Source: Treponema sp.
GTDB taxonomy: Bacteria; Spirochaetota; Spirochaetia; Treponematales; Treponemataceae
Reading direction: 5' to 3'
DNA: 64,000 bases
NCBI GenBank assembly: GCA_024400955.1
Contig: JAKSLY010000010.1
Location: forward strand, 1-64,000
Shown here: in pieces, positions 17,413-27,301 of the stretch
Layout: the number at the start of each line of letters is the position of its first letter
Numbering within the stretch: position 1 is the first letter of the stretch
The notes under the pieces: model-generated
What the model was told of the DNA's origin: nothing
Databases searched by the model: none
The model's input: the letters and a program-made list of their open reading frames with translations, nothing else
Made by a program: the position numbers and the translations under genes

Positions 17413-17478
17413 ATTTCTGCCACCAAAAAAGAAGGACAGAATTTTCTGTAAAATTCGGCAATGAATTTTGTGGCAAGA

Positions 17479-17507
17479 TTGACTGTCCCATTTGATTGCA
17501 GTAAAGT
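17479..17507 (+). promoter_or_regulatory. Sigma70 promoter for asnB
   Basis: TTGACT (17479-17484), 17-nt spacer, TAAAGT (17502-17507). Transcription would start near 17514, about 20 nt before the leader hairpin. Upstream (17413-17478) are short inverted repeats (GCCAC/GTGGC and GAATTTT/AAAATTC) and no ORF. Confidence 0.6.
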
Positions 17508-17532
17508 TTAGGGAAATCATGTTATTAGGCAA

Positions 17533-17599
17533 AGGCGCCTTGTTCATGCTGAAATTTCTTTTGGCGTGAAAGCGGGCGTCTTTTTTTATTTTTAGGGGG
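17533..17599 (+). promoter_or_regulatory. Leader terminator-hairpin abutting asnB SD
   Basis: Two stacked stems, AGGCGCCT 17533-17540 with GGGCGTCT 17574-17581, and TTCATGC 17543-17549 with GCGTGAA 17564-17570, all paired allowing G-U. T7 follows (17581-17587), then ATTTTT and AGGGGG at 17594-17599. With the promoter just upstream, the hairpin lies in the asnB leader. Confidence 0.65.
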
Positions 17600-17605
17600 T
17601 TACAC

Positions 17606-19345
17606 ATGTGCGGATTTGTAGGAGCTTTTGATTTACGGAGTGGAAGCAAACCTATTGATGAAGGTCTAAAGGAACAGCTCAGGTCCCAGGTTCTTGAGAT
17701 GTCAAAGAAAATAAGGCACCGTGGTCCGGACTGGAGCGGCGTATATACAGGCGACAATGCAATTCTTTCCCATGAACGTCTTGCCATCGTCGACCCATTC
17801 TCTGGAAAGCAGCCTCTCGTAAGCGATGACGGAAAAATCATTCTTGCAGTCAACGGCGAAATCTACAACCAGAAGGAAATCCGTGCACGCTATGCAGGCA
17901 AGTACAACTTCAAGACCATGAGCGACTGTGAAGTTATTCTTCCATTATATAAGGAAAAGGGCGTAAACTTTCTTGAAGACCTGAGCGGAATCTTTGCCTT
18001 TGCCCTTTACGACAGCGAAAAGGATGTATACCTCATCGGCCGTGATGAAATCGGCGTAATCCCACTTTACCAGGGTTGGGACAAGTCCGGCCGCTACTAC
18101 GTTGCTTCGGAACTCAAGTCTCTTGAAGGAAACTGCGTTACTATAGAAGAATTCCCTAACGGACATTACTTCTACTCAAAGGATGAAAAACCTGTCCGCT
18201 GGTACAAGCGCGACTGGGAAAAATTTGAAGCCGTTGAAAATGCCCCTCGTGCAACGGATGACAATGGAGAAATCGTTGACCCGTCAGTCATCCAGAAAGT
18301 TCGTGACGGACTTGAAAGCGCAGTAAAGGCACAGCTCATGTCGGACGTTCCTTATGGCGTTCTCCTGAGTGGCGGACTTGATTCAACAGTTATCGCTGCA
18401 ATCACACAGAAGTTTGCAAAGAAGCGTGTCGAGACAGGTTCCCTCAAGGATGCATGGTGGCCACAGCTCCACAGTTTTGCAGTGGGACTTGAAGGCTCCC
18501 CTGACCTTGTGGCTGCAAAAAAAGCCGCAGACTTTATTGGCACAGTTCACCACGAAATCCACTTTACGATTCAGGAAGCACTGGATGCCCTTGAAGACGT
18601 AATCTACCACATCGAAACATACGACATCACCACAGTCCGTGCATCAACCCCGATGTACCTTCTTGCACGTGCCATCAAGGCCATGGGAATCAAGATGGTT
18701 CTTTCCGGCGAAGGCAGCGACGAACTCTTTGGCGGATACCTTTACTTCCACAAGGCTCCAAATGCCCGCGAATTCCATGAAGAACTTGTGCGCAAGATGA
18801 GCAAGCTTCACCTTTACGACTGCAACCGCGCAAACAAGTCCCTTATGGCATGGGGAATTGAAGGCCGCGTTCCATTCCTCCACAAGGAATTCATCGACAC
18901 AGCCATGGAACTCAACCCTCTCGACAAGATGAGCATCAAGCTTCCGGACGGAAAACAGCGCATTGAAAAATGGATCGTCCGCAAGGCATTCGAAGACATC
19001 ATGCCGCCAGACGTTTGCTGGAGGCAGAAGGAACAGTTCTCTGACGGCGTTGGATACAGCTGGATCGATACCCTTAAGGAAATGACAAACCAGAAGGTAA
19101 GCGATGCTGAATTTGCACAGCGCGAAAAGAGATTCCCTGTAAACACTCCAAAGACCAAGGAAGAATACTACTATCGCGAGATTTACAGCCGCCTGTTCCC
19201 TAGCGACAGTGCAGCCCTATGTGTTCCTCACGAAGCAGGCGTTGCCTGTTCTACCGCCAAGGCCCTGGAATGGGACGAAGCCTGGGGAAAAATGGACGAA
19301 CCTTCCGGCCGCGCCATCGCCGGAGTACATGACAGTGCTTACTGA
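17606..19345 (+). CDS. asnB: Asparagine synthetase B, glutamine-hydrolysing
   Basis: A 579-residue enzyme making asparagine from aspartate, glutamine and ATP. Cys2 (M-C-G-F-V-G) is the N-terminal nucleophile of the class II glutaminase domain (about residues 2-200, with V-N-G-E-I-Y-N). The synthetase half has the pyrophosphate loop L-S-G-G-L-D-S-T at about 253-260 and G-E-G-S-D-E-L-F-G-G-Y further on. Length is close to E. coli AsnB (554). It lies between the Urt operon and SstT, and the leader has a terminator-like hairpin, so expression probably responds to a nitrogen signal. It ends at a strong terminator after a short repeat. Confidence 0.93.
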   Translation: MCGFVGAFDLRSGSKPIDEGLKEQLRSQVLEMSKKIRHRGPDWSGVYTGDNAILSHERLAIVDPFSGKQPLVSDDGKIILAVNGEIYNQKEIRARYAGKYNFKTMSDCEVILPLYKEKGVNFLEDLSGIFAFALYDSEKDVYLIGRDEIGVIPLYQGWDKSGRYYVASELKSLEGNCVTIEEFPNGHYFYSKDEKPVRWYKRDWEKFEAVENAPRATDDNGEIVDPSVIQKVRDGLESAVKAQLMSDVPYGVLLSGGLDSTVIAAITQKFAKKRVETGSLKDAWWPQLHSFAVGLEGSPDLVAAKKAADFIGTVHHEIHFTIQEALDALEDVIYHIETYDITTVRASTPMYLLARAIKAMGIKMVLSGEGSDELFGGYLYFHKAPNAREFHEELVRKMSKLHLYDCNRANKSLMAWGIEGRVPFLHKEFIDTAMELNPLDKMSIKLPDGKQRIEKWIVRKAFEDIMPPDVCWRQKEQFSDGVGYSWIDTLKEMTNQKVSDAEFAQREKRFPVNTPKTKEEYYYREIYSRLFPSDSAALCVPHEAGVACSTAKALEWDEAWGKMDEPSGRAIAGVHDSAY

Positions 19346-19348
19346 TTT

Positions 19349-19435
19349 ACTGCGAGTTTCAGTTGCGAGCCTAATGTCATTCCGACCGCTACGCTTCGCC
19401 GCACGCCCTTGCTACGGCTTATGATTCGGAATCTC
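19349..19435. repeat. Short dispersed intergenic repeat
   Basis: After asnB comes ACTGCGAGTTTC, also present in reverse orientation after carB-dapF (near 31395-31410), then a palindromic unit beginning GTCATTCCGA and ending TTCGGAATCTC. This type of short dispersed palindrome is common between bacterial genes. It contains no ORF. Confidence 0.5.
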
Positions 19436-19440
19436 ACCTT

Positions 19441-19477
19441 AATCCAGTTCCTGACTTTCAGGGGCTGGATTTTTTTG
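19441..19477 (+). terminator. asnB terminator
   Basis: AATCCAG...CTGGATT with an inner CCTGA/TCAGG stem and a T7 run. Confidence 0.85.
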
Positions 19478-19511
19478 CCTTAAATCTTTTCCCCGCTTTC
19501 CTAAATTCCAT

Positions 19512-19517
19512 GATATA
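19512..19517 (+). promoter_or_regulatory. Candidate -10 for sstT
   Basis: A perfect TATAAT 58 nt before the sstT ATG, with a poor -35. Confidence 0.4.
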
Positions 19518-19574
19518 ATGGAACCTCTTGAATCTTTTTTTTGTAAAAGTTTATTCACATCGAGGAGTCAGAAG

Positions 19575-20777
19575 ATGAATAAAATCGTTGAATTCTGGAA
19601 ATCAAAAAATCTGATTGTAAAAATTCTATGTGGAATCATCATAGGTGCTATTCTCGGTCTGGCAGTTCCTGAGGTAAAGGTCATTGAATATCTGGGTGAT
19701 ATTTTTGTAGGTGCACTTAAAGCCATTGCTCCGATACTTGTATTTGTTCTTGTCATAAGTTCAATTTCAAAGGCAGGAAAGGGAATCGGGCCAAAATTCA
19801 GGAATGTAATTCTGCTTTACCTAATCAGCACTCTTGTGGCAGCAATGTTTGCCGTGATTATAAGCATGGCCGTTCCTTTGACAATTGTATTGAATGAAAC
19901 TGTTCTGTCATCTTCAGCACCAAAGGCTCTTTCCGAAATTTTCAAAAGCCTGTTTTCAAGCATAGTCGAAAATCCTGTAAAGGCACTTGGCAATGCAAAC
20001 TATCTTGGAATTCTATTCTGGGCAATCATGATTGGACTCGGAGTAAAATATGTAAATAACGAGACGACTGTTCTTGTTCTTGAAAAATTGTCTGAAGCTG
20101 TATCAAAGGTAATTGGTTGGGTCATCGGCTTTGCTCCTTTCGGAATTCTCGGAATCGTATTTACTTCTGTTTCTTCCAGCGGACTTTCCATTTTTACTTC
20201 CTATGGAAAACTCATAATTGAACTTGTTGCAGCAATGTTCTTTGTAATGTTTATTACAAATCCGCTGATCATTTTCATCTGCACAAGAAAAAATCCCTAT
20301 CCTCTTGTTTTGACATGCATCAGGGAAAGTGCCGTATCTGCATTCTTTACCAGAAGTTCGGCCGCAAATATTCCGATCAACATGAAGCTCTGCGAAAAAC
20401 TTGGCCTCGACAGGGATTTCTATTCAGTTTCAATTCCTCTTGGTTCAACAATCAACATGGACGGTGCAGCTGTTGTAATTACCATCATGTCTTTGACCCT
20501 TGCCCACACTCTTGGAATTCATGTTCCTGTACCGCTGGCAATTCTGCTTGCTATAGTTTCTACTCTTGCAGCCTGTGGAACTTCCGGAGTCGCTGGTGGT
20601 TCCCTGCTTCTTATTCCAATGGCATGTTCTCTCATGGGAATTCCAAATGACATTTCCATGCAGATGGTTGCCGTAGGATTTATCATCAGTGTCATTCAGG
20701 ATTCACTGGAAACAGCCCTTAATTCAAGCTCTGATGTTGCTTTTACTGCAACTGCTGAAATGATGGTAAAAGAATAG
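19575..20777 (+). CDS. sstT: Serine/threonine sodium symporter SstT
   Basis: A 400-residue member of the dicarboxylate/amino acid:cation symporter family, closest to SstT. About eight helices plus re-entrant loops; it shows S-A-F-F-T-R-S-S-A-A-N-I-P (HP1 serine-rich loop), the N-M-D-G-A motif and A-C-G-T-S-G-V-A-G-G-S (HP2). SstT imports Ser and Thr with sodium. GAGGAG at 19562-19567 sets the ATG at 19575. It sits between asnB and gltB with its own probable promoter, so it contributes amino nitrogen to the same block. Confidence 0.88.
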   Translation: MNKIVEFWKSKNLIVKILCGIIIGAILGLAVPEVKVIEYLGDIFVGALKAIAPILVFVLVISSISKAGKGIGPKFRNVILLYLISTLVAAMFAVIISMAVPLTIVLNETVLSSSAPKALSEIFKSLFSSIVENPVKALGNANYLGILFWAIMIGLGVKYVNNETTVLVLEKLSEAVSKVIGWVIGFAPFGILGIVFTSVSSSGLSIFTSYGKLIIELVAAMFFVMFITNPLIIFICTRKNPYPLVLTCIRESAVSAFFTRSSAANIPINMKLCEKLGLDRDFYSVSIPLGSTINMDGAAVVITIMSLTLAHTLGIHVPVPLAILLAIVSTLAACGTSGVAGGSLLLIPMACSLMGIPNDISMQMVAVGFIISVIQDSLETALNSSSDVAFTATAEMMVKE

Positions 20778-20907
20778 TTTATTTTCTTCCATAATAATAA
20801 ATGCTGTTTTGAATGCTTTAATTGATTCTACAAGTTGTAAGCTGCAGAAATATTTTTTTCCCAGGCGGAATACAACCCAACCGCCAGGGCCTTAAAAATT
20901 TCTGATT

Positions 20908-20937
20908 TTTACAATGAATTTTTTCTTCATATACAAT
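20908..20937 (+). promoter_or_regulatory. Sigma70 promoter for gltBD
   Basis: TTTACA (20908-20913), 18-nt spacer, TACAAT (20932-20937). The start of transcription near 20944 leaves only about 9 nt before the leader hairpin. Upstream, 20778-20907 holds a GGCGG/CCGCC hairpin (about 20873-20885) and AT-rich sequence. Confidence 0.65.
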
Positions 20938-20952
20938 AGTATGAACCCAAAC

Positions 20953-21015
20953 AAAGACGTTTTATGCATAGGCAGAAATTTCTGCATTTGCATAAGACGT
21001 CTTTTTTTTCGGGGG
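20953..21015 (+). promoter_or_regulatory. Leader terminator-hairpin abutting gltB SD
   Basis: A 16-bp stem (20953-20968 with 20989-21004, one G-U pair) encloses a second palindrome, GCAGAAATTTCTGC (20972-20985). Eight T follow (21002-21009) and then CGGGGG (21010-21015), 7 nt before ATG. Together with the promoter it makes a leader of about 80 nt that is almost only terminator. Confidence 0.7.
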
Positions 21016-21022
21016 TTACATA

Positions 21023-24000
21023 ATGCAAACACTTTACGATCCACAATTTGAACATGATGCATGCGGTATCGGAGCCGTAGTCAACATTGACGGAAAACAG
21101 ACCCACAAGATTGTTGACAATGCATTGAGCATCGTAGAAAAACTTGAACATCGTGCAGGAAAGGACGCAACGGGAAAAACCGGTGACGGCGTCGGCATCC
21201 TTATTCAGATCTCACATAAATTTTTCAAGAAGGCAGCTGCTTCAATAGGCATTCAGCTTGGGGAAGAAAGGGACTACGGTATCGGCATGTTCTTCTTCCC
21301 GCAGGACAAGTTCATCAGGGCTCAGGCCATGAAGATGCTGGAAAACCTCTGCAAAAAGGAAGGCCTTAGCTTCCTCGGATGGCGTGAAGTTCCAGTTCAG
21401 CAGGAAGTCCTTGGAAAAACGGCCCGCGACTGCATGCCTGCAATCTGGCAGTGTTTCATCCAGCGCCCTGCAGACACGGAAAAGGGACTTGCCTTTGACC
21501 GCAAGCTTTACATCGTGCGCCGCCAGTTTGAACACACAAGCTTTGACACCTATGTATGTTCCATGAGCAGCCGCACCATCGTTTACAAGGGAATGTTCCT
21601 TGTTCAGCAGCTGCGCACTTTCTACGATGACCTTCAGTCTCCAGAATATGAAAGTGCCCTCGCCCTCGTACACTCACGCTTCAGTACAAACACACAGCCA
21701 AGCTGGAAGCGTGCCCACCCTAACAGATTCATCGCCCACAACGGCGAAATCAACACCATCCGCGGTAACGCAGACAGAATGCTTGCCCGCGAAGAAACAA
21801 TTGCATCTCCCGTATTCAGCGACAGCAAAATCCGCGAAGTTCTTCCAGCCGTAGACACAACCGGTTCAGACTCGGCAATGCTGGATAACACCCTTGAATT
21901 CCTCGTGATGAACGGAATGCCTCTTCCTCTCGCAGTCATGATCTGTATTCCGGAACCATGGAAGCACGACGGCACGATGGATTCCCGCAAGAAGGACTTC
22001 TACCACTACTGGGCAACCATGATGGAACCTTGGGACGGTCCTGCTGCAATCCTTTTCAGCGATGGTGACGTTGTTGGTGCAACACTTGACCGCAACGGAC
22101 TGCGCCCAAGCCGCTACTACATCACCAAGGACAACACCCTCATCCTAAGTTCAGAAGTTGGCGTACTCGACATTCCAGAAAGCCAGATCGTAAAGAAGAG
22201 CCGCCTCATGCCAGGCCGCATCCTCCTCGTTGACACAAAGCAGAAAAAGCTCATCAGCGACACGGAAGTTAAAAAGGAATACACGGACCTCTATCCTTAC
22301 GGGGAATGGCTCAACCTTAACCTCAAGCGTCTTGCCGACCTTAAGATTCCAAACAAGAAGATCCCGGTTTACACACAGGAAGAACGCGACATCATGTACC
22401 GCGCCTTCGGTTGGAACTACGAAGATGTAAACGAAATGATCCTTCCACTGGCACAGAACGGAATCGAACCTACTGGAGCCATGGGCGTCGACACATGCCT
22501 TGCCGTAATGAGCGACAAGCACCCGGCCCTCTTCAATTACTTCAAGCAGCTTTTTGCACAGGTTACAAACCCTCCTATCGATTCCCTCAGGGAAAAAATC
22601 GTAACTGACACAACAGTTTATGTGGGAAGCGACGGCAACCTTCTCCAGCCAAAAAGTTCAAACTGTACGGTTCTCGAAATCAACAACCCTATCCTTACGG
22701 GAACAGACATGATGAAGATCAAGTCCCTCTCCCTGCCAGGCCTCAAGACAAGCACCGTATCACTTCTCTACTATAAGAATACTTCCCTCAAGGAAGCACT
22801 GGACAACCTTTTTCTTTCCATTGACCGCGAATACCGCGACGGAAGCAACATCATCGTACTTTCAGACCGCGGCGTTGACTCAAACCACGTTGCCATCCCT
22901 TCACTCCTTGCAGTCAGCGCAGTCGAACAGTACCTCGTCCGCACAAAGAAGCGCACTGCAATTTCCATCATCCTTGAATCCGCAGAAATCCGCAACGTAC
23001 ACCAGAGCGCAATGATCCTCGGTTACGGTGCACGCGCCATCAACCCATACCTTGCCCACGAAGCCATTGCAGAACTCATTGACCAGAAACTCCTCGACAA
23101 GGACTACCACACAGCCATCGACGACTACAACAAGGGTATCATTGGCGGCATCGTAAAGATTGCTGCAAAGATGGGTATCAGCACAATCCAGTCTTACCAG
23201 TCGGCACAAATCTTCGAAGCAGTCGGCATTTCTAAGGATGTAATCGACATTTACTTTACAAACACGGTAAGCCGCGTAGGTGGAATCGGGCTCAAGCAGA
23301 TTGAAGAAGACGTAAACTACCACCACAACAAGGCCTTCGATCCTCTCGGACTTACAGTCAATACGCATTTGGACAGTGTTGGCGTTCACAAGTTCCGCAG
23401 GGGCCCAACAGCAGAAGACCACCTCTACTCACCGGAAACAATCATCGCCCTTCAGGAAGCAACAAAGTCAGGCAGCTACGAACGCTTCAAGGAATACACA
23501 TCCCTTGTTGATGACAACGGACACCCACACACCTTGCGTGCAATGCTCAAATTCAATTTTGAAAACGCTAAGGAAATTCCACTGGACGATGTAGAAAGCG
23601 TTGAAGAAATCGTAAAGAGATTCAAGACGGGTGCCATGTCTTACGGTTCAATCAGCCAGGAAGCCCACGAATGCATGGCCCTTGCAATGAACCACCTCCA
23701 CGGAAAATCAAACTCAGGTGAAGGCGGAGAAAAACCGGAACGCCTTGGCACTGACAAAAACTCTGCAATCAAGCAGGTTGCATCAGGACGATTCGGTGTA
23801 ACAGAAGAATATCTTTTGAGCGCAAAAGAAATCCAGATCAAGATGGCACAGGGAGCAAAGCCTGGAGAAGGCGGACACCTTCCTGGAAAGAAAGTTTACC
23901 CATGGATTGCAAAGACACGCTATGCAACACCAGGTGTAAGCCTCATTTCGCCGCCACCACACCACGACATCTATTCAATCGAAGATCTTGCACAGCTCAT

Positions 24001-25543
24001 CTACGACCTTAAGAACGCAAACCGCGCCGCACGCATTTCCGTAAAGCTGGTTTCAGAAGCAGGTGTTGGAACAATCGCAGCCGGTGTTGCAAAAGCCGGT
24101 GCACAGGTCATCCTCATCTCGGGACACGACGGTGGAACAGGAGCTGCCCCATTAAGCTCAATCCATCACGCAGGTCTTCCTTGGGAACTTGGTCTTGCAG
24201 AAACACACCAGACCCTCATCCAGAACGGACTTCGCAGCCGCGTAACAATTGAAACTGACGGAAAGCTCATGAGCGGACGCGACGTAGCAATCGCATGTCT
24301 CCTCGGAGCCGAAGAATTCGGATTTGCAACAGCACCGCTCATCACAATGGGATGTGCAATGATGCGCGTATGTAACCTCGACACATGTCCATTCGGCGTT
24401 GCAACACAGAACTCGGAACTCCGCAAGCGCTTCACGGGAAAACCTGAATACGTTGAAAACTTCATGAAGTTCATCGCTCAGGAACTGCGCGAAATCATGG
24501 CAAAGCTTGGATTCCACAGCGTTGAAGAAATGTGCGGACACAGCGAAGTTCTTGCAATAAAGGAAAAGGGCGCATTCGAAAGGGCAAACCTGGTGGACAT
24601 GAGCCGCATCCTCGCTGGCGCACAGATGGCCGAACCTGCCGAAGCAAAGACTCACTTCATTCCGGAAGACGTATTCAACTTTGAACTTGAAAAGACAGTG
24701 GACGAAAAGGAACTCCTGCCAGCATTCGAGAAGGCAAAGAAAAGCAGGACAGGATCATTCAACCTTACCGTATCTTCAACAGACCGCACTGTGGGAACAA
24801 TCCTCGGTTCAGAAATCCAGAAGAACTTTGGCAATTCCCTCGAGGAAGACAGCTTCACCGTAAACTGCACTGGCGGCGGCGGACAGAGCTTTGGCGCATT
24901 CATTCCAAAGGGACTTACACTAAGGCTTTCCGGTGACGCAAACGACGGACTTGGAAAGGGCTTGAGCGGCGGAAAGATTGTCGTAAAGGTTCCTGAAGAC
25001 GCAGGCTACAAGGCAGAAGAAAACATCATCGTCGGAAACGTATGCTGCTTTGGTGCAACAAGCGGACAGGCATTCATCAACGGAATTGCAGGCGAAAGAT
25101 TCTGCGTTCGTAACTCAGGTGCCACAGTTGTTGCAGAAGGATGCGGAGACCACGGCCTTGAATACATGACTGGCGGAACTGCTGTGATCCTCGGTTCAAC
25201 TGGACGCAACATTGCTGCCGGTATGTCAGGTGGTGTTGCCTATGTCCTCGACGAAAACCACGACCTTTACCAGCGCCTCAACAAGGAACTCGTAACCATG
25301 TCGGAAGTTTCAGAAAAGCATGACGTGGAACTCATTAAGTCTCTTGTAGAAAAGCACGTTGCAGAAACAGGAAGCCAGCGCGGAAAATCGATCCTTGCTG
25401 ACTGGGACAACAGCGTAAGCCACTTCAAGAAAATAATTCCAAACGATTACGCAAAGGTGCTCAAGGAAATCGCCGTTGCAGAATCAGCCGGAATGAATCA
25501 CGATGACGCCCTGCTTGAAGCATTCAAAAAGGTGACGGCATAG
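21023..25543 (+). CDS. gltB: Glutamate synthase large subunit
   Basis: A 1506-residue GOGAT alpha subunit that converts glutamine and 2-oxoglutarate to two glutamates. Cys14 (D-A-C-G-I-G) becomes the N-terminal nucleophile after removal of a 13-residue propeptide. Residues 14-430 form the class II glutaminase; the FMN-binding synthase domain lies at about 800-1200 with the 3Fe-4S cysteines C1111, C1117 and C1122; the C-terminal 270 residues are the G-x-G-x-G beta-helix. Full length for the bacterial family. Its partner gltD follows 150 nt later. This is the central step of the nitrogen block, and the leader hairpin suggests attenuation. Confidence 0.96.
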   Translation: MQTLYDPQFEHDACGIGAVVNIDGKQTHKIVDNALSIVEKLEHRAGKDATGKTGDGVGILIQISHKFFKKAAASIGIQLGEERDYGIGMFFFPQDKFIRAQAMKMLENLCKKEGLSFLGWREVPVQQEVLGKTARDCMPAIWQCFIQRPADTEKGLAFDRKLYIVRRQFEHTSFDTYVCSMSSRTIVYKGMFLVQQLRTFYDDLQSPEYESALALVHSRFSTNTQPSWKRAHPNRFIAHNGEINTIRGNADRMLAREETIASPVFSDSKIREVLPAVDTTGSDSAMLDNTLEFLVMNGMPLPLAVMICIPEPWKHDGTMDSRKKDFYHYWATMMEPWDGPAAILFSDGDVVGATLDRNGLRPSRYYITKDNTLILSSEVGVLDIPESQIVKKSRLMPGRILLVDTKQKKLISDTEVKKEYTDLYPYGEWLNLNLKRLADLKIPNKKIPVYTQEERDIMYRAFGWNYEDVNEMILPLAQNGIEPTGAMGVDTCLAVMSDKHPALFNYFKQLFAQVTNPPIDSLREKIVTDTTVYVGSDGNLLQPKSSNCTVLEINNPILTGTDMMKIKSLSLPGLKTSTVSLLYYKNTSLKEALDNLFLSIDREYRDGSNIIVLSDRGVDSNHVAIPSLLAVSAVEQYLVRTKKRTAISIILESAEIRNVHQSAMILGYGARAINPYLAHEAIAELIDQKLLDKDYHTAIDDYNKGIIGGIVKIAAKMGISTIQSYQSAQIFEAVGISKDVIDIYFTNTVSRVGGIGLKQIEEDVNYHHNKAFDPLGLTVNTHLDSVGVHKFRRGPTAEDHLYSPETIIALQEATKSGSYERFKEYTSLVDDNGHPHTLRAMLKFNFENAKEIPLDDVESVEEIVKRFKTGAMSYGSISQEAHECMALAMNHLHGKSNSGEGGEKPERLGTDKNSAIKQVASGRFGVTEEYLLSAKEIQIKMAQGAKPGEGGHLPGKKVYPWIAKTRYATPGVSLISPPPHHDIYSIEDLAQLIYDLKNANRAARISVKLVSEAGVGTIAAGVAKAGAQVILISGHDGGTGAAPLSSIHHAGLPWELGLAETHQTLIQNGLRSRVTIETDGKLMSGRDVAIACLLGAEEFGFATAPLITMGCAMMRVCNLDTCPFGVATQNSELRKRFTGKPEYVENFMKFIAQELREIMAKLGFHSVEEMCGHSEVLAIKEKGAFERANLVDMSRILAGAQMAEPAEAKTHFIPEDVFNFELEKTVDEKELLPAFEKAKKSRTGSFNLTVSSTDRTVGTILGSEIQKNFGNSLEEDSFTVNCTGGGGQSFGAFIPKGLTLRLSGDANDGLGKGLSGGKIVVKVPEDAGYKAEENIIVGNVCCFGATSGQAFINGIAGERFCVRNSGATVVAEGCGDHGLEYMTGGTAVILGSTGRNIAAGMSGGVAYVLDENHDLYQRLNKELVTMSEVSEKHDVELIKSLVEKHVAETGSQRGKSILADWDNSVSHFKKIIPNDYAKVLKEIAVAESAGMNHDDALLEAFKKVTA

Positions 25544-25554
25544 ATTTTGCTTAT

Positions 25555-25665
25555 GGTGGGGGGAAGTCTCCCCCTACGCGTCCACGGCGCATGAGTGGCC
25601 CTGCCCCTCATGCTCTGTTGGCCGCTACCCTCTCTGCGGGGACACCCCGCAACGCCCCGTCAGAA
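25555..25665. repeat. GC-rich intergenic repeat between gltB and gltD
   Basis: A GC-rich, palindrome-rich stretch sharing AAGTCTCCCCCT and GGCCGCT in the same relative order with the reverse complement of 62029-62093. It splits the otherwise compact gltBD operon and could affect readthrough or stability. No ORF. Confidence 0.55.
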
Positions 25666-25693
25666 ACCGGGAACCAAAACATAGGAGACAACC

Positions 25694-27220
25694 ATGGGAA
25701 ACCCAAACGGATTTTTGAAATATACAAGAATAGAAAACGACTGGATCGAACCAAAGACACGACTCCAGAACTTTAACGAAATGCACGTACTCCTGGACGA
25801 AGAAGCACGCCGCACCCAGGCCGGCCGCTGCATGAACTGCGGTGTGCCAATGTGCCAGAGCGCAATCAAGCTTGCAGGCATGGTAACAGGATGCCCGCTC
25901 CACAACTTCATTCCTGAATGGAACGATGCACTTTACAAGGGCCATTTTGACATGGCAGCATGGAGGCTCCTTAAGACATCAAGCTTCCCTGAATTCACGG
26001 GCCGCGTCTGTCCTGCCCTCTGCGAAAAGGCATGCAACTGCATCAGCATGGAAAAGGATTATTCAGACGGCAAGGACATAAAGGATCCTGTTACAATCCA
26101 CGACAACGAACTCTTCATCATCGAAAAGGCATTTGAGTCTGGATACATGAAGCCACAGGTTCCTAAAAACCGCAGCGGCAAAAAGATTGCAGTTGTAGGT
26201 TCAGGTCCTGCAGGCCTTGCAGTTGCAGACCTACTCAACCGCCGCGGACACAACGTAACTGTTTTTGAACGCGAAGATGCAGTCGGCGGACTTTTAAGAT
26301 ACGGCATCCCGAACATGAAGCTGGACAAAAAGATCATCGACCGCCGCGTTGACCTCATGAAGGCAGAAGGCGTTGAATTCGTTGTAAATGCAAACATCGG
26401 TGCAGACAAGAAGGCAGAAGACCTCCTCAAGGAATTCGATGCAGTTGCCCTGTGCTGCGGTGCAAAGAAGGCTCGCAAGCTTAACGTTGCCGGTGAAGAT
26501 GCCATGGGAATCTACCCTGCAGTTGACTTCCTTACGGCCGTAACAAAGGAAGTTGTTCGCATCGGATCTGAAAAGATGGCAACAGCACCAGTATCACTTG
26601 GAGACATGGACCCACGCGGAAAGAACGTCATCATCGTCGGCGGTGGTGATACAGGCAATGACTGCACGGGAACATGCGTTCGCCTTGGGGCAGCAAATGT
26701 AGTTGCCCTCGAAATGATGCCAAAGCCACCTGTTGAACGGGCAGCAAACAACCCATGGCCACAGTGGCCAAAGGTCCTCAAGACAGACTACGGCCAGATG
26801 GAAGTCATTGCAACACAGGGAGAAGATCCTCGCGTATACAAGACTACAATCAAGGAAATCCACCAGAAGGACGGACACGTTACCGGAGTAAAGACGGTTC
26901 AGGTTGAATTCAAGAACGTGGACGGACAGCGCAAGCTCTGCGAAATCGAAGGATCAGAAAAGGAACTTCCTGCAGACATGATTCTTGTTGCAGCAGGATT
27001 CCTCGGGGCAGAAGAATACACGCCAAAAGCCTTTGACACACAGATGACTCCACGCGGAACAGTTTCCACGGAAGAAGGAAAATACGCAACTTCAACGGAG
27101 AAGGTTTTCGTATGCGGAGACATGCACAGGGGACAGTCCCTTGTAGTATGGGCAATCGCAGAAGGACGTGAATGCGCCCGCGAAATCGACCAGTACCTTA
27201 TGGGTTACACAAACCTGTAG
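25694..27220 (+). CDS. gltD: Glutamate synthase small subunit
   Basis: A 508-residue GOGAT beta subunit that passes electrons from NAD(P)H to GltB. The N-terminal region holds the two iron-sulphur cysteine groups (C-M-N-C-G-V-P-M-C and C-P-A-L-C-E-K-A-C). An FAD-binding G-S-G-P-A-G-L-A follows at about residue 165 and an NAD(P)-binding G-G-G-D-T-G-N-D at about 315. A second FAD segment (V-F-V-C-G-D-M-H-R-G-Q-S-L-V) is near the end. The ATG follows ATAGGAGA. Cotranscribed with gltB across a repeat. Confidence 0.95.
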   Translation: MGNPNGFLKYTRIENDWIEPKTRLQNFNEMHVLLDEEARRTQAGRCMNCGVPMCQSAIKLAGMVTGCPLHNFIPEWNDALYKGHFDMAAWRLLKTSSFPEFTGRVCPALCEKACNCISMEKDYSDGKDIKDPVTIHDNELFIIEKAFESGYMKPQVPKNRSGKKIAVVGSGPAGLAVADLLNRRGHNVTVFEREDAVGGLLRYGIPNMKLDKKIIDRRVDLMKAEGVEFVVNANIGADKKAEDLLKEFDAVALCCGAKKARKLNVAGEDAMGIYPAVDFLTAVTKEVVRIGSEKMATAPVSLGDMDPRGKNVIIVGGGDTGNDCTGTCVRLGAANVVALEMMPKPPVERAANNPWPQWPKVLKTDYGQMEVIATQGEDPRVYKTTIKEIHQKDGHVTGVKTVQVEFKNVDGQRKLCEIEGSEKELPADMILVAAGFLGAEEYTPKAFDTQMTPRGTVSTEEGKYATSTEKVFVCGDMHRGQSLVVWAIAEGRECAREIDQYLMGYTNL

Positions 27221-27233
27221 TCCAAACCTTTAG

Positions 27234-27279
27234 ACCGTGCGGCCATGGATTGAATGGTTTCTGTGGCAGCGCGGTTTTT
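27234..27279 (+). promoter_or_regulatory. Terminator-like hairpin between gltD and purF
   Basis: ACCGTGC (27234-27240) pairs with GCGCGGT (27269-27275), extended by GCCA/TGGC, followed by T5. It lies 13 nt after the gltD stop and about 12 nt before the purF SD TGGAGAA. It could end gltBD transcripts or attenuate purF; the sequence cannot separate the two. Confidence 0.55.
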
Positions 27280-27301
27280 CATTTTTCAATTGGAGAATAA
27301 A

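Noticed and set aside
17413..17605. T-box riboswitch in the asnB leader
   Set aside because: No T-box antiterminator sequence or specifier-loop layout is visible; with the promoter at 17479-17507 the leader is too short.
13861..21015. ANTAR-type dual hairpin targets in nitrogen leaders
   Set aside because: The pairs of hexaloops with A at position 1 and G at position 4 were not found, and no ANTAR protein is encoded in the window. Antitermination remains possible, but this mechanism is not supported.
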